In this document: piece after piece, positions 7,677 through 13,845 of the stretch
How positions within the stretch are numbered: position 1 is the first letter of the stretch
Layout of the letters: each line of letters opens with the position of its first letter
Source: Cyanobacteria bacterium UBA11153
Lineage (GTDB): Bacteria > Cyanobacteriota > Cyanobacteriia > Cyanobacteriales > Coleofasciculaceae
Direction: 5' to 3'
NCBI GenBank assembly: GCA_003511885.1
Contig: DOIX01000322.1
Coordinates: 6,769 to 21,613, forward strand
DNA: 14,845 nt
The notes under the pieces: generated by a model
What the model was told of the DNA's origin: nothing
What the model saw: only the letters and a program-made list of their open reading frames with translations
Databases searched by the model: none
Made by a program: the position numbers and the translations under genes

Positions 7677-7722
7677 CCCCACTGCTTTAAGCAGTCCATC
7701 AGGGGCTACGCTAAAATTAGCG
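7677..7722. repeat. Two tandem hairpins upstream of dxr
   Basis: ACTGC-TTTAA-GCAGT (7681-7695) is enclosed by CCCC (7677-7680) and GGGG (7702-7705). It is followed by the palindrome CGCTAA-AA-TTAGCG (7709-7722). They lie 90-140 bp upstream of the dxr start, either in its promoter/leader or as a decayed repeat. GGGGCTACGC is a frequent motif of cyanobacterial intergenic repeats, from memory. No clear promoter boxes could be assigned around them. Confidence 0.45.
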
Positions 7723-7796
7723 GGATAGAGGAGGGAAAGGTTTGTTAGCTATCAGCTAAGATACCAAGTTTTTGAGACACACCGGGTTTATTACAG

Positions 7797-7841
7797 AATT
7801 TTGCGATCGCATCTTCGGGTACTTCGCGCGATCGCAAAATT
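7797..7841. repeat. 14-bp inverted repeat built from two HIP1 sites
   Basis: AATTTTGCGATCGC (7797-7810) and GCGATCGCAAAATT (7828-7841) are exact inverse complements separated by 17 nt. Each arm holds a full HIP1 octamer (7803-7810 and 7828-7835). The structure begins 21 nt after the stop of the fructosamine-kinase-like gene, so it could mark its 3' end. There is no clean U-run beyond the stem on the minus strand. Confidence 0.7.
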
Positions 7842-7862
7842 TTGACTATACCCAATCGTACT

Positions 7863-8765
7863 TTATCCCAAAATCTCTCTAATCATCCGATTTGCCTGAG
7901 ATTCATAACCACCACCAAACAAATTAAAATGATTGAGAATATGGTATAAATTATAAAGTGTCTTCCTCTCCTGATAACCCTTGTCTAACGCTAATACCTC
8001 ATTGTAACCACGATAAAAAGCACCCGAAAAACCACCAAATAATTCTGTCATAGCAATATCAACCTCTCTGTCACCCACATAAGTTGCCGGATCTAAAATA
8101 ACAGGTTCTCCCAATTTAGTAATTGCCGCATTCCCACCCCATAAATCACCATGTACTAGCGAAGCTTTAGGTTGATGATTCAGTAATTCTGGCACAACTG
8201 CTAGTAATTTATTTTGCTCTGGAAAATCACCGCCACGCCCTCTTGCTAATTGAAATTGATATTCCAAGCGATGCTTAATAAAAAATTCCACCCAATTATC
8301 AGTCCAAGTATTAATTTGTGGGGTTGAGCCAATAGTATTATTGCGATGCCAACCAAACTTTTGACTCCCCTCAATCCCCCCTAAAAAAGATGAAGATGAA
8401 GGTTGAGGAGGATTTGCTTTGTGCATAGCCGCTAACTTCCGTCCCATTTCCAGCCAAGATTCGGTATTACTGCCACCAAATTCTAGCCATTCTAATACCA
8501 GATAAGCAGAATCATTGGCTATACCAGAGCAAATTGGTTTCGGCACTCGAATAGTTTGGGTATGAAACATTTGTTTTAAACCCAAGACTTCTGCCTCAAA
8601 CATTTCAATTTGAGAAGCTTCGTTAATTTTAACAAAGTAAGTACGATTATTGCCAATTAGGGCATAACCCTGATTTATACAACCACCACTGACAGGGCGA
8701 CGGGTATTGATCTCAAATGTTTCACCAGTAACTTTAGTGATATGGTTTGATATTTCTGTCCACAT
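7863..8765 (-). CDS. Fructosamine kinase / ketosamine-3-kinase family protein
   Basis: This family phosphorylates the sugar moiety of glycated amines (fructosamines, ribulosamines), which destabilises the adduct and repairs glycated proteins; a cytoplasmic role is expected. The 300-residue protein has the kinase-like fold: SGGCINQGYAL (27-37) as the glycine-rich loop, YFVKIN with K46 as the candidate ATP-binding lysine, the catalytic loop LVHGDLWGGN (203-212, D207 as catalytic base) and the metal-binding ILDPATYVGDREVDIAM (223-239). The length is near the usual 285-300. The start is ATG at 8765 with no Shine-Dalgarno; AT-rich TATAATA directly precedes the ATG. The substrate cannot be fixed from sequence. 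It is flanked by hairpins, so it probably makes a single-gene transcript. Confidence 0.88.
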   Translation of the reverse strand: MWTEISNHITKVTGETFEINTRRPVSGGCINQGYALIGNNRTYFVKINEASQIEMFEAEVLGLKQMFHTQTIRVPKPICSGIANDSAYLVLEWLEFGGSNTESWLEMGRKLAAMHKANPPQPSSSSFLGGIEGSQKFGWHRNNTIGSTPQINTWTDNWVEFFIKHRLEYQFQLARGRGGDFPEQNKLLAVVPELLNHQPKASLVHGDLWGGNAAITKLGEPVILDPATYVGDREVDIAMTELFGGFSGAFYRGYNEVLALDKGYQERKTLYNLYHILNHFNLFGGGYESQANRMIREILG

Positions 8766-8774
8766 TATTATAAG

Positions 8775-8805
8775 TTGCGATTTGAATTATCATTTGCGAT
8801 TTGAA
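8775..8805. repeat. 12-bp direct repeat upstream of the fructosamine-kinase-like gene
   Basis: TTGCGATTTGAA occurs at 8775-8786 and 8794-8805, a 19-bp centre-to-centre spacing (about two helical turns), immediately upstream of the 8765 start. It could be a tandem operator or another repeat remnant; GGCG-TTTT-CGCC (8809-8820), a small hairpin, adjoins it. Confidence 0.45.
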
Positions 8806-8823
8806 ATTGGCGTTTTCGCCTGT

Positions 8824-8851
8824 ATTAGTGGCAGGCTCTCCTGCCACTAAT
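8824..8851 (-). terminator. Perfect 12-bp stem-loop after the M16 peptidase gene
   Basis: ATTAGTGGCAGG (8824-8835) and CCTGCCACTAAT (8840-8851) pair perfectly around the 4-nt loop CTCT, starting 9 nt past the peptidase stop. It is the strongest simple hairpin in the window. It ends A-rich on the minus strand and lacks a U-run (ACAGGCG follows), so factor-independent termination is uncertain; it could instead block 3' exonucleases. Confidence 0.55.
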
Positions 8852-8859
8852 CCTCAGAA

Positions 8860-10146
8860 TCAAGCTGGTTTAACAGTAACAATACCATAAGCATCGGTAG
8901 CAAGATACTCTTGTGCTGCTAGCTGAATTTCCAGTGAATCAACTGCCTGGATAGAGGTGGGGTAGTTTAGCGCTGGAGCTAAGTCTCCAAGCTGAGAATA
9001 ATAATAGCCGTATAAACCCGTGCGATCGCTAGGTTTCTCATTACCGAATACAAATCGATTTGCCACTTGGGTACGAATCCGAGCAATGTCAGCCTCAGTA
9101 ACTAATTCATTTTGCAACTTCTGAATATGTTCCACGATAGCTGCTTCAACTACAGGTATATTTTCTGTATCCAATTGGGCGGAAATATAAAATATACCCT
9201 GGAGTTGTTGTGTCATATTACTCACACCAATGTGATTTACCAATTGTCGCTCTTCTCGCAAATCTCTTACCAGCCGAGACATCCTGCCATGCCCTAAAAT
9301 ACCTGCTAAAACGTCCAAAGCATAAGTACGTTTTAAATCTGTCATTCCTGGTACTCGCCACACCATTACTAGCCGTGCTTGTTGTAATGTTTGATCGACA
9401 TATTCCTGGCGAACAATTTCTGTGAATGGCGATTCGGGGTGAATTTTAATGTTTGAGTTGTGACTTGTGAATTTTGACTTGTGACTTTCTGCTTCTGTAA
9501 ATCCTTCGGCAACAATTTCAATTAAACGATCTACTGGTAAATTACCTACAGCTACAGCAACAGTTGAACTAGGTTGATACCATTGAGCATGAAAATCTCG
9601 CATTTGCTGAGGCTTTACTTGTTCAATTACTGATGTGGGGCCTAAAACTTGTCGGCGGTAAGGTAATCTGGTAAATGCTGTTTCCATTGCTCGTCGGAAT
9701 GTACGACGACTGGGATTATCTTCTGAACGACGAATTTCTTCTAAAACTACTAAACGTTCTCGCTCAAAAGCATCATCAGGTATAGTAGGATTAATTACTA
9801 CATCAAGTTGTAATGGTGCTAGTTGAGCAAAATCTTTGGGAGCAGTGGTAATGTAATAGTGGGTATAATCGTGACTGGTAGCAGCATTTGTGACTGCACC
9901 TCGTTCCTCAATTAGCTTTTCAAATTCGCCACTTTTAATCCGAGGTGTACCCTTAAATACCATGTGTTCTAAAAAGTGAGCCATACCATTAATTTCGTCA
10001 GCTTCCACTGCAGATCCCACATTCATCCAGACATTGAGGTTAACGGCATCAACGGGCATCTCCTCTGCCACAATTGTAAGTCCGTTAGGTAGTGTCTTGA
10101 TTTTCGGGGCGTTAAGGGGGGGTGTTTTGAGGAGAGTGGATGTCAT
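8860..10146 (-). CDS. M16 family zinc metallopeptidase (processing-peptidase-like)
   Basis: This is an insulinase/pitrilysin-type (M16B-like) zinc endopeptidase that probably clips short or unfolded peptides. No signal peptide is seen, so it may act in the cytoplasm. The 428 residues comprise one catalytic half (about 15-215) and one non-catalytic half (about 240-428). The inverted zinc motif HFLEH (57-61) gives H57 and H61 as ligands and E60 as base; a downstream glutamate in VLEEIRRSEDN (E137) is the likely third ligand. Between the halves, residues 221-232 (SHKSKFTSHNSN) are encoded by a 7-bp tandem repeat, which looks like a repeat insertion into the linker. The start is ATG at 10146 with weak SD. 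Cyanobacteria often carry two adjacent M16 genes, but only one is here. Confidence 0.92.
   Translation of the reverse strand: MTSTLLKTPPLNAPKIKTLPNGLTIVAEEMPVDAVNLNVWMNVGSAVEADEINGMAHFLEHMVFKGTPRIKSGEFEKLIEERGAVTNAATSHDYTHYYITTAPKDFAQLAPLQLDVVINPTIPDDAFERERLVVLEEIRRSEDNPSRRTFRRAMETAFTRLPYRRQVLGPTSVIEQVKPQQMRDFHAQWYQPSSTVAVAVGNLPVDRLIEIVAEGFTEAESHKSKFTSHNSNIKIHPESPFTEIVRQEYVDQTLQQARLVMVWRVPGMTDLKRTYALDVLAGILGHGRMSRLVRDLREERQLVNHIGVSNMTQQLQGIFYISAQLDTENIPVVEAAIVEHIQKLQNELVTEADIARIRTQVANRFVFGNEKPSDRTGLYGYYYSQLGDLAPALNYPTSIQAVDSLEIQLAAQEYLATDAYGIVTVKPA
9451..9485. repeat. Heptamer tandem repeat inside the M16 peptidase coding sequence
   Basis: Plus-strand units GTTTGAG, TTGTGAC, TTGTGAA, TTTTGAC, TTGTGAC run in exact 7-bp register across 9451-9485 and are translated as residues 221-232 of the peptidase. 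The reading frame stays open on both sides. The units resemble the STRR-type heptamers in the intergenic regions of this window. Confidence 0.7.
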
Positions 10147-10229
10147 TATTTATTCGTTACTTCGGTTTGGTTTTTTGTTACTTTTCTATGTTAATGCTTC
10201 AGGAGTGGGGAATGGGGCAATCAAGAGTT

Positions 10230-10264
10230 AAAAATCTAGGATTCTTGAAGAAACCCAGATTTTT
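10230..10264 (-). terminator. Hairpin with terminal T-run between comEC and the M16 gene
   Basis: AAAAATCT (10230-10237) pairs perfectly with AGATTTTT (10257-10264); inside, GG/CC adds two pairs after one mismatch, leaving a loop with TTGAAGAAA. T-rich tracts end the stem on both strands, so it could stop comEC transcription before the peptidase gene, and also plus-strand transcription. It shares the TTGAAGAAACCC core with the hairpin at 124-156. Confidence 0.5.
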
Positions 10265-10279
10265 TTAGATGTGAGGTGC

Positions 10280-10601
10280 TGACGGGGCGACAACTATAGC
10301 TGAAACCCTTTCACATTCTGCTGTGTAGCACATCGCATTTTCCAAAAATTGACATTTATTGACACCCTGAAGCCAATTGAAGTAGCTGGAAGTCTTATGG
10401 GTTTGTTGTTGTTAGTCAGATTAGGGGTTAATTTTTTCAGAGCTGCTCTAGTTGAAAAGCTTATCCTGTAAAGGTTTTCATGATATAGCGCTACGCATTA
10501 AGGTTAGGACATATTCTCAAGCTACATTATTCTTAATTCAGGATTCAAGTTGAAACAACGTCCTAACGTGTCTTGGTAGTGCTATACTTGTCGCCCCATC
10601 A
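10280..10601. mobile_element. Probable MITE-like non-autonomous element with ~21-bp terminal inverted repeats
   Basis: The left end (10280-10300) and right end (10581-10601) are inverted copies matching at 19 of 21 positions. The common core is GGGGCGACAA[C/G]TATAGC at the left, present as its inverse complement at the right. The 322-bp interior has no recognisable transposase. I found no clear target-site duplication, so the exact ends are uncertain. Its position in a spacer, its size and its paired ends fit a miniature inverted-repeat element mobilised in trans; an ancient IS remnant is the alternative. Confidence 0.55.
10484..10586. repeat. Internal inverted repeat inside the MITE-like element
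   Basis: 10484-10510 (TATAGCGCTAC ... GTTAGGAC) and the inverse complement of 10560-10586 (TATAGCACTAC ... GTTAGGAC) match at 20 of 27 positions in register, with identical TATAGC, CTAC and GTTAGGAC blocks. This makes a 103-bp subunit that shares its right end with the larger element, suggesting a nested or duplicated end. Confidence 0.5.
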
Positions 10602-10619
10602 CGTGAGAACTTCTCAATC

Positions 10620-13010
10620 TTAAAGTAATGCTGCATCATCACGATTAGCATCAATGGTAGTTTCAAAGCCTTCCTTGACTGTCCACTGAATTGCGCCATC
10701 GCGACCAGTCCAGTAGAAATCTATTTTAGAGTTTAGCAAAAGTTTCACCATCTCTGGATCTATAATATTAGATGACGCGATCGCAATTTCTGGTTTTAAA
10801 GATTCTACTAACTCTGGAATTAGGGCTTCTCCAGACCACCAGAGAACTTGAGTTTGAGGAAGATTGCCACTTTTAACTAATTGTGCTTGAATTTCTGTCT
10901 TCATTTCTCCCACAAGTAACCAACTTAGATTCTTGATTTGTAGTTGTAAAATCGGGGGATCTGCACTAATTAATTTCATAGTGGTAGAAGCAACAGATAA
11001 AGTTTGGCCTTTTGAGACTTCCTGATACTTTCCCTTTTGAGATTTCAGGGCACTTGCGATCGCCGATCGGGATGGTGTAGATTCCTGTATCTTAGGATCG
11101 GTAAGTTCTGCATCTTCATTAGCACGTCTGCTGACTGTCTGAGGCACAGAATCATAAAATGTTCTCACTGGTAAACTTTCCAGCATTGATACCCAGCCAC
11201 CTCTGAGACGAGGTTGGGAATCTAGTGCTACTGCCCAATCAATTTGATTAACTCCTTGTTTTTGCAGAAAAGGTAAGACAGTAAAGCTAGCTGTATCTGC
11301 TTCGCCACTATTTACTAATGCGACTTGTCCCTTATCTTGAATTACTAAGACTTGTTCTTCATCAGTTGCTAACACACTAACTTGAAACTGCTCTATTTTT
11401 GTTTGCCAAAAGGGAAGTAATACAACAGTCACAGCCAATAAACCTGCCAACCACCACCGCTGTCGCACGCGAGGTATCACGCAGGATAAACAGATCAAAA
11501 TATATAGAAGTAGTAATTGCCAAATAGTAATAGTCCCTAGTGCGATTTGATTTCCTGGTAACAAACCAAATACTTGGACTAAACCCAGCAATAATTGAAT
11601 CGGATAATATAATATCCAAGCTACAGCACTCCCTGCAATTGGGGAGATTAAAGCAATTATACCACTAATAAATCCACCCAAACTAATAATACCAATCAAA
11701 GGTGCAGAAATAATATTAACAATTGTACTGTAAGGAGCAACAATACCAAAAACATAAAGTTGTAAAGGTAATGTCCAAAGAGCAGCACCTAATGGCACAG
11801 CGATTATAGCTGCAATCCCTGATGGTAGCCAGTCAAATTGCTTCATCAGTGGTGGCACTGTTACCAGCAATCCCAAAGTAGCTAAAAAGCTTAACTGAAA
11901 GCCCAAATCCCAAATCCAAAGCGGGTTAAATATCAGAAGAATTGTCCCCGCTACTAATAGCGAACCTAATGGCTTAATTTTTCTTTCCGTCACCAAAGCC
12001 AGTAACGCGCCAAATCCCATAATTGCCGCTCGCAATATGGAAGGCTGCATTCCTGATAAACCAATAAAAATAATTAGACCAAAACTTCCCAATACTAACT
12101 GTGTTTTTGCTGAAAAACGTCTTGTTAGCGCTACAATCCAACCCAGAATTAGCGAAGTTTGAGTGCCAGAAGCAGCCAAAGCATGAGCTAACCCAACCTG
12201 AACAAATTGGTCGCGAATATTATAAGGTATATCAACCGCTCGATTTCCCAAAACCATTGAACTTAGCAACTGTCCCACTGGACTACCAAGCCAATTAACT
12301 TGCGCACGAGTAATCCGCTGCTGCAATATCCACCAACCCCAAGGCGGTTCTTTTTGTTCATCAATTCCACTAATTTGACGACCACTCAAACCAGCAAAAA
12401 CCCCTTCTTTTGCTAAATAAGCGTGGAAATCAAAAGCACCAGGATTTTTGACAGGTTTAGGTTTGTATAAAACGCCAGTAACAGAAATAGTTTGATCCGG
12501 ATAAATACCAGTTGCTTGAAGGAGAGGTACTGTTACATATAATCTTCCCGTTACTCCATGACTATTAGCCCCATTGTTACCATTACTTTCAACCTCATTT
12601 AGCTGAGTAACTTTTAGCCAGAATTGTCCCTTCGAGGAGCGAGTAAGACGGGGCATAGTCTCAACTTTTCCTTGCACCGTTACAACTTGTCCCTGTACCG
12701 AATCTTTTCCAGAATTAACGAATTGGCTAATATCAGTGGCTGTTGGTTGTGGTATCCGTGTATGAAAATAGAATATTGCTAATGCGGCAATAATTCCCCC
12801 AGTTAACCATAATCCAGATCCAGGCCCCCTTCGCCAAAATCGAGGAATTGCGATCGCACTTACTATCCCCAGTACAATAGCACCAACAATGAGTAAACTA
12901 TAATCTTTCCATGGTACATCGCGATTTGGCAAACCCAAAATTGCTGTCGAAAGCAGCCCAAGAATATAAGCCCAACTCAATAAAGCACCACTGGCAGGAT
13001 TCATAGGCAT
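10620..13010 (-). CDS. comEC: ComEC/Rec2-family DNA-uptake channel protein with degenerate nuclease domain
   Basis: ComEC forms the inner-membrane channel that takes up single-stranded DNA during natural transformation. The 796 residues show three N-terminal hydrophobic segments (about 8-27, 37-56, 67-83), a soluble OB-like DUF4131 region (about 100-215, ending PGAFDFHAYLAKEGVFAGL), the polytopic Competence domain (about 245-535, with GLAHALAASGTQ at 273-284) and a C-terminal beta-lactamase-like domain (about 543-785). The C-terminal domain keeps the fold's order (VNSGE, VLPFLQKQGVNQIDWAVAL, LLVGE) but lacks the HxHxDH metal motif: ALDSQPRLRGG stands at its place, and LWWSGEA where HHGS is expected. 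The start is ATG at 13010, with an in-frame ATG two codons later; no SD is present. Channel function is plausible; nuclease function is unlikely. Confidence 0.9.
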   Translation of the reverse strand: MPMNPASGALLSWAYILGLLSTAILGLPNRDVPWKDYSLLIVGAIVLGIVSAIAIPRFWRRGPGSGLWLTGGIIAALAIFYFHTRIPQPTATDISQFVNSGKDSVQGQVVTVQGKVETMPRLTRSSKGQFWLKVTQLNEVESNGNNGANSHGVTGRLYVTVPLLQATGIYPDQTISVTGVLYKPKPVKNPGAFDFHAYLAKEGVFAGLSGRQISGIDEQKEPPWGWWILQQRITRAQVNWLGSPVGQLLSSMVLGNRAVDIPYNIRDQFVQVGLAHALAASGTQTSLILGWIVALTRRFSAKTQLVLGSFGLIIFIGLSGMQPSILRAAIMGFGALLALVTERKIKPLGSLLVAGTILLIFNPLWIWDLGFQLSFLATLGLLVTVPPLMKQFDWLPSGIAAIIAVPLGAALWTLPLQLYVFGIVAPYSTIVNIISAPLIGIISLGGFISGIIALISPIAGSAVAWILYYPIQLLLGLVQVFGLLPGNQIALGTITIWQLLLLYILICLSCVIPRVRQRWWLAGLLAVTVVLLPFWQTKIEQFQVSVLATDEEQVLVIQDKGQVALVNSGEADTASFTVLPFLQKQGVNQIDWAVALDSQPRLRGGWVSMLESLPVRTFYDSVPQTVSRRANEDAELTDPKIQESTPSRSAIASALKSQKGKYQEVSKGQTLSVASTTMKLISADPPILQLQIKNLSWLLVGEMKTEIQAQLVKSGNLPQTQVLWWSGEALIPELVESLKPEIAIASSNIIDPEMVKLLLNSKIDFYWTGRDGAIQWTVKEGFETTIDANRDDAALL

Positions 13011-13205
13011 CGAATAGGGAGGAGAGTTTTGAAGAATGAGTTTTGAGGAATGAGTTTTTAGTTTTAAATTTTAATTCAAAACTGAGAATACATTCCTCAA
13101 AACTATTTTTGTGAATCAGGAATGATGGTATTGGAGAAATAGAGAAGATAGTAAAGATATTCTAGAGGTAACATTACCCTACTCCCCACTCCTCATTCCC
13201 TCTGT
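13011..13205. repeat. Spacer with heptamers and a perfect 14-bp inverted repeat
   Basis: Upstream of comEC, units GAGTTTT, GAAGAAT, GAGTTTT, GAGGAAT, GAGTTTT, TAGTTTT (13024-13065) form a 7/14-bp tandem repeat. AGTTTTGAGGAATG (13039-13052) is exactly inverted at 13091-13104 (CATTCCTCAAAACT), giving a 14-bp stem across 38 nt. Within the comEC leader, CTCTCCTCCC (minus strand, about 13016-13025) stands where an SD would be expected. I see nothing else convincing in 13105-13205. Confidence 0.6.
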
Positions 13206-13703
13206 TCATATTGCCAGACCTAATTTCAAACCTAATACAGCATGAAGAAATAGGATACACAAAGCTATACTGCCTAAATAAGTATGGACATTCCTCAGCA
13301 GTGCTTTGTTATTGCCAAAACCAGTTAAGGAAATTATTCCATTAGTTCCTAATAAAATCAGTACTATCGAACCAGTCCAAAAATGAGGACTTTCTAAAAT
13401 CGGTTGCTCTTGCATCACCAGCGATATTACACCACCAGTATAGCCCAAAGCGATAAATAAAAACATCCAAGGTGCGATTTTCCGATGTTCAGCCCTACTT
13501 TTAATAGCAGCAGCATTATCTGTATCTGCTAACACACGTCCCCTCCATCCTGACAATCCAACAAAGCTGCCCATAAAAAAAACAACAATCCCCATCATTA
13601 AGGGATGTCCCCAATGTACAATAGGCTCTGGTGTTCCCAAACGGCTGAATTGATCCGCAATTGGTTCTAAGATTGGTGTCAATAACTGACTTATATTGTC
13701 CAT
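13206..13703 (-). CDS. DUF4079-like four-helix membrane protein, function unknown
   Basis: This resembles the DUF4079 family, which to my knowledge is found mainly in cyanobacteria and plastid lineages and is uncharacterised. From ATG at 13703 it has 165 residues and four hydrophobic segments (about 32-50, 78-97, 108-127, 142-160). Histidines lie close to the membrane faces (H30, H33, H73, H107, H140, H154). This pattern recalls cytochrome b561-like haem-binding bundles, but haem binding is inference only. I chose the ATG over an upstream in-frame TTG at 13718 because neither has a Shine-Dalgarno and the five extra residues (MPRKS) add nothing recognisable. It lies between glyQ and comEC, with spacers on both sides, so it is probably transcribed alone. 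Confidence 0.8.
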   Translation of the reverse strand: MDNISQLLTPILEPIADQFSRLGTPEPIVHWGHPLMMGIVVFFMGSFVGLSGWRGRVLADTDNAAAIKSRAEHRKIAPWMFLFIALGYTGGVISLVMQEQPILESPHFWTGSIVLILLGTNGIISLTGFGNNKALLRNVHTYLGSIALCILFLHAVLGLKLGLAI

Positions 13704-13749
13704 TGATTTTCGCGGCAATAACTATTGTTCTCAATTAAATCCATACATA

Positions 13750-13837
13750 GACTAGCATAATATATGCTAGTCAGAAGACTACCTAGTAATTACTCCAATT
13801 ACTAGGGCAAACTCATTCATATTGTATTATTTAATAC
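13750..13837. repeat. Three palindromes in the glyQ 3' spacer
   Basis: Three perfect inverted repeats follow each other: GACTAGCATA/TATGCTAGTC (13750-13759 and 13763-13772), CCTAGTAATT/AATTACTAGG (13782-13791 and 13797-13806, loop ACTCC) and GTATTA/TAATAC (13824-13829 and 13832-13837). The TAATAC arm can also pair with GTATTA at 13843-13848, which includes the glyQ stop. The second is the best candidate for the glyQ mRNA 3' end; none has a following U-run. The first could equally be an operator for the membrane-protein gene whose ATG is at 13703. Confidence 0.6.
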
Positions 13838-13845
13838 ATTTAGTA

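Larger units (their letters stand above)
10147..10619. other. 473-bp spacer with MITE-like element and terminator hairpin
   Basis: No convincing gene lies here. It contains a hairpin at 10230-10264 and an inverted-repeat-bounded element at 10280-10601, described separately. One minus-strand frame inside the element stays open for about 65 codons (ending NVKGFQL) but has no start codon or ribosome site, so I leave it out as a gene. The M16 peptidase promoter should lie in 10147-10229 but I cannot point to its boxes. Confidence 0.6.

Noticed and set aside
8766..8775. TATAAT directly before the fructosamine-kinase-like ATG as a -10 box
   Set aside because: It ends only about one to three bases before the start codon, too close even for a leaderless transcript.
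10284..10480. Transposase remnant or small gene inside the MITE-like element
   Set aside because: One minus-strand frame is open for about 65 codons but lacks a start, a ribosome site and any transposase motif; the other minus-strand frame I translated is broken by stops.
11377..11619. 80-codon minus-strand ORF inside comEC
   Set aside because: It is out of frame within an intact, well-matched ComEC membrane region.
2564..12298. Many plus-strand ORFs of 60-97 codons (e.g. 2564-2746, 5246-5482, 9112-9297, 12101-12298)
   Set aside because: They lie antisense inside well-supported genes, have no ribosome sites or recognisable protein features, and are shadows of the minus-strand coding frames.
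13704..13718. Upstream TTG start for the DUF4079-like protein
   Set aside because: No Shine-Dalgarno and no conserved residues are gained; ATG at 13703 is the simpler start.
13516..13734. 72-codon minus-strand ORF overlapping the DUF4079-like gene
   Set aside because: It overlaps the real frame, has low-quality composition and lacks hydrophobic segments; the DUF4079-like frame explains the region.
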